Assembly: GCA_030754235.1 (NCBI GenBank)
Contig: JASMAS010000076.1
Location: 62,001 to 126,000 of the forward strand
DNA length: 64,000 bases
DNA from: Litorilituus sp.
GTDB lineage: Bacteria > Pseudomonadota > Gammaproteobacteria > Enterobacterales > Alteromonadaceae
Direction of reading: 5' to 3'
The position numbers and the translations under genes were made by a program. Positions 19,906 to 29,869 of the stretch are shown one piece after another. The number at the start of each line of letters is the position of its first letter. Position 1 is the stretch's first letter. The notes under the pieces were generated by a model. It saw only the letters and a program-made list of their open reading frames with translations, had not been told where the DNA came from and did not search any database.

Positions 19906-19919
19906 TTGACTTATGTCAA
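19906..19919. promoter_or_regulatory. FNR/CRP-family type box between divergent transporters
   Basis: TTGACTTATGTCAA keeps the TTGA-N6-TCAA frame of FNR/DNR boxes with one symmetric change (C/G for T/A). It is nearly equidistant (about 120 bases) from both gene starts, so it could serve either. Confidence 0.6.
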
Positions 19920-20037
19920 CAAACTCAATTTATTTAAATTAGTCCTTATTAAAAATAAGGATTTTTTGAATTAAATTTGTTTTAATTCAAATAAAAATAA
20001 TGTAACAGACCCTAGTTATCATAATCAAAGAGAGCCT

Positions 20038-21309
20038 ATGGAAATTCAACAACGTCATTCGTATAAAGCACTAACACTGGCTACCCTCGCCTTTGCCGCT
20101 TCTTTTTCTGTATGGACCTTATATTCAATACTCGGGGTTGAAGTAAAAGAGCAGCTGAATCTAAGCGCTACTGAATTCGGCTTACTACTTGCTGCACCAA
20201 TTTTTACTGGTGCAATATTTCGTATTCCAATAGGTTTTTTAGCTGAACGAGTTTCTTGTCGAAACTTGTTTTTTTGGCAAATGTTGTTAACTGTTCCTCC
20301 ACTCTTTTACCTGCCTTACGTTAAAACATTTAGTGATTATATTTTCTTAGGCTTTATTCTCGGATTAAGTGGCGTTTCATTTATCATCGGCATTCGTTAT
20401 GTCACCGATTGGTTTGATACTAAACAACAAGGCTTTGCTTTAGGTGTATTTGGTGCTGGCAATGCGGGTGCCGCCATTACTCTAGCTTTAGTCCCATTCA
20501 TTGTAGAAGCTTATAGCTGGCAACATATAGGCCCAATTTATGGGGTCGGCATGCTAGGCATGGCGATAATTTTTCGACTATTTGCCCCAGAGATAAGTAA
20601 ATATTACCAAGAAAAGAAAATTCAGGATCTCGCCTTTCATTTAGCACCGTTAAAAGATGTACAAGTATGGCGATTTGGCTTGTACTACTATTTTGTTTTT
20701 GGCTCTTTTTTAGCGCTACTTTTATGGTTACCTCAATATTATATGGAAGCCTATAAATTACCACTCACGCAAGCATTGGCACTCACCGTATTATTTGTTG
20801 CTAGCTCAAGTATGGTCAGAGCTATTGGGGGTTGGTTTGCAGATAGATTTGGCGCAAGAGCGGTAAACTGGAGTGCGTTTTGGATTTGTATGGTGTGTTT
20901 ATTTTTTTTAAGTTATCCTCCAACCACAATGATCATTCACGGTGTTAGCAAAAATGTTGAAGTGTCTTTTGAAGTCAATGTTTGGCTATTTACATTACTA
21001 ATGTTTGTTATAGGAATCGCCCAAGGCATGGGTCGAGCTAGTGTTTACAAAATCATTTATGACTATTACCCAAATCATATGGGCAGTATTGGTGGTGTTA
21101 TCGCAGCATTAGGTGCTTTAGGCGGTTGCACCCTACCCATTCTATTTGGTTTAGCTGTTGATATCATTGGTGTGTATAGCGCCTGTTTTATGTTACTTTA
21201 TGGTGTATTAGCCTTATGTATGATCGCTATGCATTTTGCCATTAAAGCTGAAAGACACCAAAAATCACTAAAAGAGGCGATTGAAAATAACTTTTTAGAG
21301 CACGATTAA
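20038..21309 (+). CDS. NNP-family nitrate/nitrite transporter (short type)
   Basis: 423-aa major-facilitator protein with about twelve membrane helices. It carries the NNP marks GIRYVTDWFDTKQQGFALGVFGAGNAGAA in the first half and GGVIAALGALGGCTLP in the second. It is more compact than the two other NNP proteins in this window and lacks their long loops, resembling NarK1-type proton/nitrate symporters. Transport direction cannot be told from sequence. The promoter shares the TTGAC-N4-GTCAA box at 19906 with the divergent gene. A hairpin follows before the convergent narL. Confidence 0.88.
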   Translation: MEIQQRHSYKALTLATLAFAASFSVWTLYSILGVEVKEQLNLSATEFGLLLAAPIFTGAIFRIPIGFLAERVSCRNLFFWQMLLTVPPLFYLPYVKTFSDYIFLGFILGLSGVSFIIGIRYVTDWFDTKQQGFALGVFGAGNAGAAITLALVPFIVEAYSWQHIGPIYGVGMLGMAIIFRLFAPEISKYYQEKKIQDLAFHLAPLKDVQVWRFGLYYYFVFGSFLALLLWLPQYYMEAYKLPLTQALALTVLFVASSSMVRAIGGWFADRFGARAVNWSAFWICMVCLFFLSYPPTTMIIHGVSKNVEVSFEVNVWLFTLLMFVIGIAQGMGRASVYKIIYDYYPNHMGSIGGVIAALGALGGCTLPILFGLAVDIIGVYSACFMLLYGVLALCMIAMHFAIKAERHQKSLKEAIENNFLEHD

Positions 21310-21367
21310 CCCTAAGCAGATGATAAAAAATGGATAGCATCATAAATTTAATCAACTATTTTTCAAC

Positions 21368-21389
21368 GCGGTTATTGACGTATAACCGC
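21368..21389. terminator. Hairpin between convergent transporter and narL
   Basis: GCGGTTAT, loop TGACGT, ATAACCGC: an 8-bp stem between two converging genes. It has no strong T-run. It is probably a shared terminator. Confidence 0.5.
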
Positions 21390-21459
21390 CAGTTTAAAAG
21401 TTTTCTTAAATAGCCATGGCTAAAATCCCGCTTTTTATGTCATGGGATGATCCGCTATC

Positions 21460-22098
21460 TTAATGGCTTACTTTATGCTCTACCGCCCACATAGCAGCTT
21501 CTACTCGACTTTTTAAACCTAGTTTTTTAAATAAATTTTTATTATGCACTTTTACTGTCGCTTCGGTTATCCCTAATTTACGAGCAATTTCTTTGTTACT
21601 TTTTCCGCTAGCAATCAGTTTAAGATTTTCAACCTCTCGTTGGGTTAAGGTATCAATAACATTCACTTTATTTTGCGGTCTCAGAGATTTAGCTAAAATT
21701 TGTGCCAATGGATTACTGATAACAAACTCGCCTGAAAGTGCTTGGTTTATTTTATCAATTAACTCTTCGGGTTCACTGTCTTTTAACAGGTAACCATCAG
21801 CATTAAATTTTAATGCCTGCAACACATCAGCTTCACTGTCTGACACACTAAAAATCACCACCTTTGCCTTAGTATTGGCACGCTTTAGTGCACTTAGGGT
21901 TTCAATGCCACTTAACCCCTTCATATTCAAATCAAGTAAAATTAAATCTGGTGCATGCTCAATTGCAAATGTAATGGCCTCATCGCCAGAGCTCACCTCT
22001 CCTATCACGTTCAGGTTATCTTCTAACGATATTAATTGAGCCACACCTTTGCGCAGCATTGGGTGATCATCAACCAATAAAATTTTATCTTCTACCAT
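21460..22098 (-). CDS. narL: Nitrate/nitrite response regulator NarL/NarP type
   Basis: 212-aa response regulator that, when phosphorylated by NarX, binds TACYNMT heptamers to control nitrate-respiration genes. The receiver domain has LVDDHPMLRKG and phospho-acceptor Asp56 in LILLDLNMKG. The C-terminal LuxR-type domain has LTQREVENLKLIASGKSNKEIARKLGI and TVKVHNKNLFKKL, near-identical in style to E. coli NarL. It lies 37 bases downstream of narX, same strand. A NarL-type site lies in the narX-narK promoter gap. NarP is the alternative name; position beside narX supports NarL. Confidence 0.93.
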   Translation of the reverse strand: MVEDKILLVDDHPMLRKGVAQLISLEDNLNVIGEVSSGDEAITFAIEHAPDLILLDLNMKGLSGIETLSALKRANTKAKVVIFSVSDSEADVLQALKFNADGYLLKDSEPEELIDKINQALSGEFVISNPLAQILAKSLRPQNKVNVIDTLTQREVENLKLIASGKSNKEIARKLGITEATVKVHNKNLFKKLGLKSRVEAAMWAVEHKVSH

Positions 22099-22135
22099 TG
22101 ACTTTCCTTTTTATAATCCTATTTATCACGGGTAC

Positions 22136-23923
22136 TTAATGGCTAAATTCAAAACTGACTATCGTACCCGACACTTCTCTTTCGCCTATATGCATATCAG
22201 TATTTAATGATTTGGCACGCTCTTGCATTATACCTATTCCTAAATGACCTTGCTCATTAAGCGTTTCAGGCAGCCCTACGCCATCATCCCAAATTTTCAC
22301 TTTGACTTTATTGTCTTCAAGTACTATCGACACGCCAGCTTTGCTAGCAGCAGCATGACGATGGATATTAGATAAAGCTTCACGTACTATTTGTAACAAG
22401 TGAATTTCTTGATTCGCACTAAGGTAACTTTGAGGTAGCTGATAATCAAACGCTATACTGAATTGGCATTTAGCACTGAATTCAATAATAGTGCTTTGTA
22501 GTGAGTTTTTTATTGCCGGATCATCTAATTTTAATCTAAATGTTGTCAGCAGTTCCCTCAGTTGCAAATAAGCACTGTTTAACCCTTCCTTAATATCATC
22601 AATGGTTTCTTCAACTTGCTCTTGAGGTAATTGCTTGTGCATTTTACGCGTTAACAAACTCATTTGAACCTTTAAATAGGACAATGATTGCGCTAAAGAG
22701 TCGTGCAGTTCTCGCGCAATAACCGCACGTTCTTCTACAATGACAAGACGGTTTTCACTGGTGCGTTTTTGATCAAGCTCTATGGCTGTAGCAATAATAT
22801 CAGCCATGGCTTGCAATATTTGCTGTTGCCAATCTTGTACCTCTGTTCCTTTAGGGAGCTCCCAAACTAGGTATCCAAAAAGGCGATTTTGTTTTTCTAG
22901 AGGAAATTTTTGATAGTTAAAACAAATATTATCAATAGTATTATTGACATAAACATCAATAATTAAATTATTTTGCTTACTGTTATTGATTTCTATTTTA
23001 ATTTTACCAAAGCCTAATACTTCGACTAATTCATCAATAATTTGATGATCAATTTGATAACTGGCGCTGTCTTGCTCTGATAAAGTATAACCAGCTAAGT
23101 TTCTTGCCGCGCGATACAATACATCAAGAGATTGATTCGTCCGGCTTAATTGTTGAGTTTTATGGCTCACTCGGCTTTCAAAATCTTGGTAAGTTAGCTT
23201 TAATTCATCGGACATTTGATTAATGGTATGAGCTAAAACACCTAATTCATCATTTCTGTTATAAGTGGCTCTGACCTCAAAATTACCTTTACCTGCCTGC
23301 TCCGCTACATTGACCAACTGTTTTAAAGGGCCTATTAAAGTCCGGTTTAATTTAAATAACACAAAGCTGGCGACAGCAATAACAAGAAACAAAGTAAGCC
23401 CTTGAATTAAGCGTAAAAGACTCAACTTTTTTTCTGATTCTAGTTGTAACAATTTTACGAGTTGATCTAATTCAACAACAAAATGATCATAAGAGGCGAT
23501 TAACTCAATCAACTGCCCATGAGTTAAGTGTTTCACCGCCAAACTTCGTACGTTGATTTGTTGCCATAACGCTAAAATACGATGATATTGTTGACCCACG
23601 GCTGTATTTTTACCGTCTTCAAATTTTTTACCATGCAAAACCTGGGTAAGACTTAAATTAAATGTATGTATTTCGGCTCTAACGGCTGCTTTATTTATAT
23701 TTTGATCAATAAAATAAGCCCTGGAAATTCGTACAGCCTGCATGCGTAATGAACCAGCCTTATTAATTTTCGCAGCATCGCCATTAAGACTTTCTGTTAC
23801 CAGCATAGATGAGATCATACTTAATAAACCTAAAGTAATAATCACTGCCATCACCTGTCCTACTTTGGCAATAAGTGATGTGCTTGATTCAGATAGTTCA
23901 AGTGAGTTTGAGGCTATTTCCAT
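22136..23923 (-). CDS. narX: Nitrate/nitrite sensor histidine kinase NarX
   Basis: Membrane sensor that phosphorylates NarL when nitrate is present. The start at 23923 gives 595 aa (E. coli NarX 598); an in-frame upstream start would add an unlikely extra hydrophobic leader. The periplasmic P-box that binds nitrate is visible (INKAGSLRMQAVRISR) after the first membrane helix. A second membrane helix (LIQGLTLFLVIAVASFVLF), a HAMP region, a central linker with a GAF-like stretch, the HisKA_3 motif ARELHDSLAQSLSYLK with the phospho-histidine, and an ATP-binding end (WDDGVGLP, HLGIGIMQERA) follow. It is divergent from narK, and narL follows. Confidence 0.94.
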   Translation of the reverse strand: MEIASNSLELSESSTSLIAKVGQVMAVIITLGLLSMISSMLVTESLNGDAAKINKAGSLRMQAVRISRAYFIDQNINKAAVRAEIHTFNLSLTQVLHGKKFEDGKNTAVGQQYHRILALWQQINVRSLAVKHLTHGQLIELIASYDHFVVELDQLVKLLQLESEKKLSLLRLIQGLTLFLVIAVASFVLFKLNRTLIGPLKQLVNVAEQAGKGNFEVRATYNRNDELGVLAHTINQMSDELKLTYQDFESRVSHKTQQLSRTNQSLDVLYRAARNLAGYTLSEQDSASYQIDHQIIDELVEVLGFGKIKIEINNSKQNNLIIDVYVNNTIDNICFNYQKFPLEKQNRLFGYLVWELPKGTEVQDWQQQILQAMADIIATAIELDQKRTSENRLVIVEERAVIARELHDSLAQSLSYLKVQMSLLTRKMHKQLPQEQVEETIDDIKEGLNSAYLQLRELLTTFRLKLDDPAIKNSLQSTIIEFSAKCQFSIAFDYQLPQSYLSANQEIHLLQIVREALSNIHRHAAASKAGVSIVLEDNKVKVKIWDDGVGLPETLNEQGHLGIGIMQERAKSLNTDMHIGEREVSGTIVSFEFSH

Positions 23924-24103
23924 GGCAAGTAATTTTATAAAAAATGAAGAACAATTGAATGTTATAGCATACTGAAAATTTGCTAAAAATACCAAAAACT
24001 TTATTGCTACCACCAAATAGTTATTCTATCCACCTCCATAACTCCCAAACCACAAAAAAAACAACAAAACAAATAAAAACAAAAACTTAACCAATAAAAA
24101 CAC

Positions 24104-24119
24104 TACCACCTTAGTGGTA
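24104..24119. promoter_or_regulatory. NarL-type 7-2-7 binding site
   Basis: TACCACC, two bases, then AGTGGTA (reverse complement TACCACT): two inverted heptamers of the TACYNMT type spaced by two bases, the arrangement preferred by NarL/NarP dimers. It lies 46 bases before the FNR box of narK and could also act on divergent narX. Confidence 0.75.
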
Positions 24120-24157
24120 TAAGTTCCCGACTGCCAAATATGTACTTCTATAACTGC

Positions 24158-24171
24158 TTGATCCAGATCAA
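24158..24171. promoter_or_regulatory. FNR box before narK
   Basis: TTGATCCAGATCAA, a perfect FNR consensus, centred about 103 bases before the narK start. A class II start site would fall near 24206, with TGATACC just upstream as a possible -10. Confidence 0.88.
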
Positions 24172-24267
24172 CTCTTGCTCATCTGGTCATTGATACCTTA
24201 GCCTCGACAAAAGATTTAACGCTTAATAATAATTTCACAATTAACAACAGAACAATTGGAGTAAACA

Positions 24268-25872
24268 ATGTCTGACATTCAAAAGTGGGACGTAGAAGAC
24301 GCCCAGTTTTGGGAAAATGAAGGTAAGAAGGTTGCAAATCGTAACCTTTGGATTTCAATCCCAAGCCTTTTATGTGGTTTCGCCGTATGGTTATGCTGGG
24401 GTATCATTACGATTCAAATGCTAAACCTAGGCTTTCCAATTCCAAAGGCAGATCTTTTTACTTTAGGTGCGGTTGCGGGCTTAACGGGAGCTACTTTACG
24501 TATACCAAGTAGTTTCTTTATTCGTTTATGTGGTGGTAGAAATACCATAGTATTTACGACTGCTTTATTAATGATACCTGCTATTGGAACAGGTATTGCT
24601 TTGCAAGACCTTAATACACCACTTTGGGTATTCATGTTCTTAGCGCTGCTATCTGGTATTGGTGGTGGTAACTTCGCTTCTTCCATGTCAAATATCTCTT
24701 TTTTCTTTCCAAAAAAACAGCAAGGTTTGGCTTTAGGTCTAAATGCTGGTTTAGGTAACTTTGGTGTTACCACGATGCAAATATTAGTTCCTCTGGTGAT
24801 GACTTTTGGTTTGTTTGGCGGTGAGCCAATGGAACTAGTGAACACTTCAGGTACTTTGATTGGTAAAATTCCTGCTGGCACAGATGCTTGGATTCATAAC
24901 GCGGGTTATGTTTGGTTATTCTTTTTAATTCCTTTAGCGCTAGTGGGCTGGTGGGGAATGAATAACATTAAAGCATCACATGTTACTCCTGGTTTACCAA
25001 GTCCTGTTGGCTCATTCTCTATCATCACAGGCATGTTCTTAATTGGTTTTGGTACTGCTATTTTCGGTCTTTGGTTAATGCTTCCTGAAAAAGTCGGTGG
25101 TAGTGGTTTTGGAGTTAGTAAATGGATTGTTTTACCCATAGTTATCGCGTTAACAGTTTATTTATTGAAGCTAATTCCTGGTCAAGTTAAAGATAACTTG
25201 TCTCGTCAATACAAAATATTCGGCAATAGACATACATGGGTGATGAGTGTTATTTACACCATGACGTTTGGTTCTTTCATCGGTTTTGCCGCTGCATTTG
25301 GTCTATCAATCAAAGTTATCTTTGGTTATCAGCATGTTATGGTTGACGGTGTCATGAATCATGACCTTGCTAACCCGAATGGTCCAAGTGCATTGATGTA
25401 TGCATGGATGGGACCTTTCATCGGTGCGTTAATTCGCCCAGTAGGTGGTTGGATTGCCGATAAAATGGGTGGTGCTAAAGTCACTGAAATCTGTGCAATT
25501 ATCATGGTAGCAAGTGCTATCGGTGTTGCTCACTACATGAAACTAGCCTATTCTTCAGCAACCCCTCAAGATTATTTTGTACCGTTTTTAGTCTTATTCT
25601 TAGTATTGTTTGCTGCTACTGGTATTGGTAATGGCTCAACTTTTAGAACCATTTCAATGGTATTTGATAAAGAGCAAGCCGGTCCGGTACTAGGCTGGAC
25701 TTCTGCAGTTGCTGCATACGGCGCATTTATTATTCCTAAAGTACTTGGTGAGCAAATTAAATTGACCACCCCTGAAAATGCTCTTTACGGATTTGCCATA
25801 TTCTATGCGGTTTGTATCGTTATCAATCGCTGGTATTACTTGCGCAAAAGTGCGGAGTTTCATAACCCTTAA
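24268..25872 (+). CDS. narK: Nitrate/nitrite antiporter NarK (respiratory)
   Basis: 534-aa NNP-family major-facilitator protein that brings nitrate to the inner face of the Nar enzyme and exports nitrite. The long hydrophilic N-terminus (SDIQKWDVEDAQFWENEGKK) and periplasmic loops are typical of NarK2-type proteins beside narGHJI. Nitrate signatures are ALGLNAGLGNFGVT in the first half and GIGNGSTFRTISMVF in the second; arginines in LRIPSSFF and LIRPVGGW probably bind substrate. TTGGAGT precedes the ATG. The promoter has a NarL 7-2-7 site and a perfect FNR box. narG starts 194 bases later behind its own FNR-like box. Confidence 0.95.
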   Translation: MSDIQKWDVEDAQFWENEGKKVANRNLWISIPSLLCGFAVWLCWGIITIQMLNLGFPIPKADLFTLGAVAGLTGATLRIPSSFFIRLCGGRNTIVFTTALLMIPAIGTGIALQDLNTPLWVFMFLALLSGIGGGNFASSMSNISFFFPKKQQGLALGLNAGLGNFGVTTMQILVPLVMTFGLFGGEPMELVNTSGTLIGKIPAGTDAWIHNAGYVWLFFLIPLALVGWWGMNNIKASHVTPGLPSPVGSFSIITGMFLIGFGTAIFGLWLMLPEKVGGSGFGVSKWIVLPIVIALTVYLLKLIPGQVKDNLSRQYKIFGNRHTWVMSVIYTMTFGSFIGFAAAFGLSIKVIFGYQHVMVDGVMNHDLANPNGPSALMYAWMGPFIGALIRPVGGWIADKMGGAKVTEICAIIMVASAIGVAHYMKLAYSSATPQDYFVPFLVLFLVLFAATGIGNGSTFRTISMVFDKEQAGPVLGWTSAVAAYGAFIIPKVLGEQIKLTTPENALYGFAIFYAVCIVINRWYYLRKSAEFHNP

Positions 25873-25911
25873 ACCCTTAGCCATAATAAATGTAGGGTTA
25901 TTGCAAGGGAA

Positions 25912-25925
25912 TTGATACAGATCAG
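25912..25925. promoter_or_regulatory. FNR-like box before narG
   Basis: TTGATACAGATCAG matches the FNR consensus at nine of ten fixed bases, centred about 148 bases before the narG start. It suggests narGHJI has its own low-oxygen promoter in addition to read-through from narK. Confidence 0.7.
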
Positions 25926-26066
25926 TTCTCTTGTGTTCATTAAAGAATATGATGTCTATCTATTTTTAGAACACCATCAATAATTATTAAAATTTTATAA
26001 TCGGTTTTATCAGTTAACAGAGCGCAATTTTCAAAATACCTGATATGACTTCAACGGAGAAAAAAG

Positions 26067-29000
26067 ATGAGTAACTTTCTTGATCGCCTACAGTTTCTTA
26101 AAAAGAAAACTGGCGAATTCAGCGATGGTCATGGTGATACCACCAATGAAAGTCGTGAATGGGAAAACAGCTATCGTCAACGCTGGCAACACGACAAAAT
26201 CGTACGCTCTACCCACGGGGTAAACTGTACAGGTTCTTGTTCTTGGAAAATTTACGTAAAAAATGGTTTAGTGACTTGGGAAACACAGCAAACGGATTAC
26301 CCACGTACTCGTCCAGACTTACCAAATCACGAGCCACGCGGCTGTCCTCGCGGTGCTAGTTACTCATGGTATTTATACAGTGCAAACCGATTAAAATATC
26401 CTAAAGTACGTAAGCCACTATTAAAATTATGGCGTGCAGCTCGCGCTACCATGGATCCTGTTGATGCTTGGGGCTCTATTGTTTCTGATGAAGCAAAAAC
26501 AAAAACCTATAAATCTAAACGTGGTTTAGGTGGTTTTGTTCGCTCTTCATGGGACGAAGTTAACGAAATCATTGCCGCAGCAAACGTTTACACAACCAAA
26601 ACTTTCGGTCCTGACCGTGTTATTGGTTTCTCGCCTATTCCTGCAATGTCAATGGTATCATATGCGGCAGGTGCACGTTACTTGTCACTTATTGGTGGTG
26701 TATGCTTAAGTTTCTACGATTGGTATTGTGATTTACCTCCAGCTTCTCCAATGGTTTGGGGTGAGCAAACCGATGTTCCTGAATCTGCTGACTGGTATAA
26801 CTCAAACTACATCATTGCTTGGGGTTCTAATATTCCTCAAACACGTACCCCTGATGCACATTTCTTTACTGAAGTTCGTTATAAGGGTGCTAAAACGGTA
26901 TCAATCACTCCAGATTACGCCGAAGTTTCAAAGCTTACTGATGAATGGTTAAACCCTAAACAAGGTACTGATGCAGCATTAGGTATGGCATTTGGTCATG
27001 TTATTCTTAAAGAATTCCATTTAGAAAAACCAAGTGAATACTTCACCAGTTATGTTCGTCAATATACCGATTTCCCGATGTTAGTGGTATTAGAGAAGCA
27101 TAATGAAGAATCTTTCACTTCAACACGCTTCTTACGTGCAAGTGATTTGGCGGGTGATTTAGGTCAAGAAAATAACCCTGAATGGAAAACCATTGCTTTT
27201 GATGAAAACTCAAGTGAATTAGTGTCTCCACAAGGTTCTATCGGTTACCGCTGGGGTGAAAAAGGTAAGTGGAATATTGAAGAGCGTGAAGGTAAAGCTG
27301 GCGCAGATACTAAACTTCAATTATCGCAAATTGGTGGCGATGTATCACCGGTTGCTTTCCCTCACTTTGCGGCAAACAACACTAACAGTGCTTGGACAGG
27401 TTGTGATCAAGAAGAGATTCAAGTTCGTAACGTGCCAACTAAAACAATCATTGGCGCAGACGGTAAAGAATATCTAGTTGCCACTGTTTACGACTTAATG
27501 ATGGCTAACTATGGTATTGACCGTGGTTTAGGTGGTGGTAATGTTGCCTCTAGCTACGACCAAGACATTCCTGGTACACCAGCATGGCAAGAAAAAATCA
27601 CTGGCTTACCACGTGAAAAAGTAATCAAAGTTGCCCGTGAATTTGCGGATACTGCTGACAAAACTCATGGTAAATCGATGATCATCGTTGGTGCGGCAAT
27701 GAACCATTGGTACCACATGGACATGAACTATCGTGGCCTGATCAATATGGTGATGATGTGTGGTTGTGTTGGTCAATCAGGTGGTGGTTGGTCACACTAT
27801 GTTGGTCAAGAAAAATTACGTCCACAAACAGGTTGGCAGCCACTCGCATTTGGTTTGGATTGGTCTCGTCCACCTCGTCAAATGAACGGTACTTCATTCT
27901 TCTACAACCATTCTTCACAATGGCGTCATGAAAAAGTCAGTATGCATGAAGTCTTATCGCCATTAGCGAAAAAAGACGATTTTGATGAGCATCAACTAGA
28001 TTACAACATTCGTGCTGAGCGCATGGGTTGGTTGCCTTCTGCTCCACAAGTTAACATGAATCCGCTTCAGTTAACTAAAGATGCAAAAGCCGCAGGTATG
28101 GAAGCAAAAGATTATGCGGTACAACAGCTTAAATCAGGTGACATCAAATTTGCTTGTGAAGCACCAGATGCACCCGAAAACTTCCCTCGCAACATGTTCA
28201 TCTGGCGTTCAAATTTACTTGGTTCATCAGGTAAGGGGCATGAATACATGCTTAAGTACCTTTTAGGTGCTGAAAGAGAAAGTGTATTGCACGGTGATAA
28301 TGGCGCTATTGGCGGCATAAAACCAAAAGAAGCTGAATGGGTTGACCAAGGCGCTACTGGTAAATTAGACCTTGTCACGACTCTAGATTTCCGTATGTCT
28401 TCTACGTGTATGTACTCAGACATTATCTTACCTACGGCTTGTTGGTATGAAAAAGATGATTTAAACACTTCTGATATGCATCCATTTATTCACCCATTAT
28501 CAACCGCTGTTGATCCTGCGTGGGAAGCAAAATCAGATTGGGAAATCTACAAAGGTATTGCTAAAAAATTCTCAGAAGTTTGTGTTGGTCACTTAGGTGA
28601 AGAAACTGACTTTGTGACTATTCCAATGTTACATGACACTGAAGGTGAATTAGCTCAACCTTTTGATGTTAAAGACTGGAAAAAAGGTGAATGTGATTTA
28701 ATCCCCGGTGAAACAGCGCCAAATATGGTCGTAGTTGAACGTGATTACCCGAACACTTACAAGAAGTTTACCTCATTAGGTCCACTACTTGATAAGTTGG
28801 GTAATGGTGGTAAAGGTATTAACTGGAATACTGATGACGAAATTATGTTGTTAGGTGAGTTAAACCACAAAAATACTGACGAAGGTATTAGTGAAGGTCG
28901 TCCAATTATAGAATCAGCAATTGATGCTGCTGAGACTATCTTAACTTTCGCTCCTGAAACTAATGGTGGTGTTGCGGTAAAAGCATGGGCTGCACTAAGT

Positions 29001-29849
29001 GAGTTTACAGGTCGTGACCATACGCATTTAGCATTACCAAAACAAGAAGAGAAAATCCGTTTCCGTGACATTCAAGCACAACCACGTAAGATTATTTCTT
29101 CTCCAACTTGGTCAGGTTTAGAAGATGAACATGTAAGTTATACCGCTGGTTATACAAACGTTCATGAGCTTGTACCATGGAGAACAATAACCGGTCGTCA
29201 GCAGTTTTATCAAGATCACAAGTGGATGCAAGCCTTTGGTGAGCAATTGATGTCTTATCGACCACCTATTGATACGAAAACAATTGATATCGTTAAAAAC
29301 TCGAAGCAAAACGGTAACAAAGAAATCACCTTGAACTGGATCACTCCACATCAAAAATGGGGCATTCATTCAACTTACTCTGATAACCTCATTATGCTTA
29401 CCCTATCTCGTGGTGGACCAATTATTTGGATGAGTGAAGTTGATGCTAAAGACGCGGGTATTGAAGACAACGATTGGGTTGAAGTATTTAACGCCAACGG
29501 TGCTATTGCCTGTCGTGTAGTTGTTTCACAACGTGTTATGCAAGGTATGACCATGATGTATCACGCTCAAGAGCGTATCGTAAATGTTCCTGGCAGTGAA
29601 ATGACAGGTACTCGTGGTGGTCACCATAACTCGGTTACTCGTGTTGTGATGAAGCCAACACACATGATTGGTGGTTATGCACAACAATCATGGGGCTTTA
29701 ACTACTACGGTACTGTAGGTTGTAACCGTGATGAAATGGTTGTTGTTCGTAAGATGGATAAGATTGACTGGTTAGATGATGACGGCTATGAAGCTGGCAA
29801 CACTGAAAAATTACCCCGTCCTTTACCAACTAACCCAGATGAAGCTTAA
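26067..29849 (+). CDS. narG: Respiratory nitrate reductase, alpha subunit
   Basis: Molybdenum (bis-MGD) catalytic subunit that reduces nitrate to nitrite at the inner face of the membrane. The length of 1260 aa is close to that of E. coli (1247). The FS0 iron-sulphur ligands His50, Cys54, Cys58 and Cys93 (THGVNCTGSCSW, RGCPRG) and the molybdenum ligand Asp222 (WYCDLPP) fall at exactly the E. coli positions. CGGAG lies before the start. It is first of narGHJI. Just after the stop lies a duplicated narG-end/narH-start segment, described separately. Confidence 0.98.
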   Translation: MSNFLDRLQFLKKKTGEFSDGHGDTTNESREWENSYRQRWQHDKIVRSTHGVNCTGSCSWKIYVKNGLVTWETQQTDYPRTRPDLPNHEPRGCPRGASYSWYLYSANRLKYPKVRKPLLKLWRAARATMDPVDAWGSIVSDEAKTKTYKSKRGLGGFVRSSWDEVNEIIAAANVYTTKTFGPDRVIGFSPIPAMSMVSYAAGARYLSLIGGVCLSFYDWYCDLPPASPMVWGEQTDVPESADWYNSNYIIAWGSNIPQTRTPDAHFFTEVRYKGAKTVSITPDYAEVSKLTDEWLNPKQGTDAALGMAFGHVILKEFHLEKPSEYFTSYVRQYTDFPMLVVLEKHNEESFTSTRFLRASDLAGDLGQENNPEWKTIAFDENSSELVSPQGSIGYRWGEKGKWNIEEREGKAGADTKLQLSQIGGDVSPVAFPHFAANNTNSAWTGCDQEEIQVRNVPTKTIIGADGKEYLVATVYDLMMANYGIDRGLGGGNVASSYDQDIPGTPAWQEKITGLPREKVIKVAREFADTADKTHGKSMIIVGAAMNHWYHMDMNYRGLINMVMMCGCVGQSGGGWSHYVGQEKLRPQTGWQPLAFGLDWSRPPRQMNGTSFFYNHSSQWRHEKVSMHEVLSPLAKKDDFDEHQLDYNIRAERMGWLPSAPQVNMNPLQLTKDAKAAGMEAKDYAVQQLKSGDIKFACEAPDAPENFPRNMFIWRSNLLGSSGKGHEYMLKYLLGAERESVLHGDNGAIGGIKPKEAEWVDQGATGKLDLVTTLDFRMSSTCMYSDIILPTACWYEKDDLNTSDMHPFIHPLSTAVDPAWEAKSDWEIYKGIAKKFSEVCVGHLGEETDFVTIPMLHDTEGELAQPFDVKDWKKGECDLIPGETAPNMVVVERDYPNTYKKFTSLGPLLDKLGNGGKGINWNTDDEIMLLGELNHKNTDEGISEGRPIIESAIDAAETILTFAPETNGGVAVKAWAALSEFTGRDHTHLALPKQEEKIRFRDIQAQPRKIISSPTWSGLEDEHVSYTAGYTNVHELVPWRTITGRQQFYQDHKWMQAFGEQLMSYRPPIDTKTIDIVKNSKQNGNKEITLNWITPHQKWGIHSTYSDNLIMLTLSRGGPIIWMSEVDAKDAGIEDNDWVEVFNANGAIACRVVVSQRVMQGMTMMYHAQERIVNVPGSEMTGTRGGHHNSVTRVVMKPTHMIGGYAQQSWGFNYYGTVGCNRDEMVVVRKMDKIDWLDDDGYEAGNTEKLPRPLPTNPDEA

Positions 29850-29869
29850 GGCTAGTGAGGATTAACAAC

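Noticed and set aside
28112-29369. Minus-strand open frames inside narG
   Set aside because: narG matches E. coli ligand positions exactly, so these are shadows.
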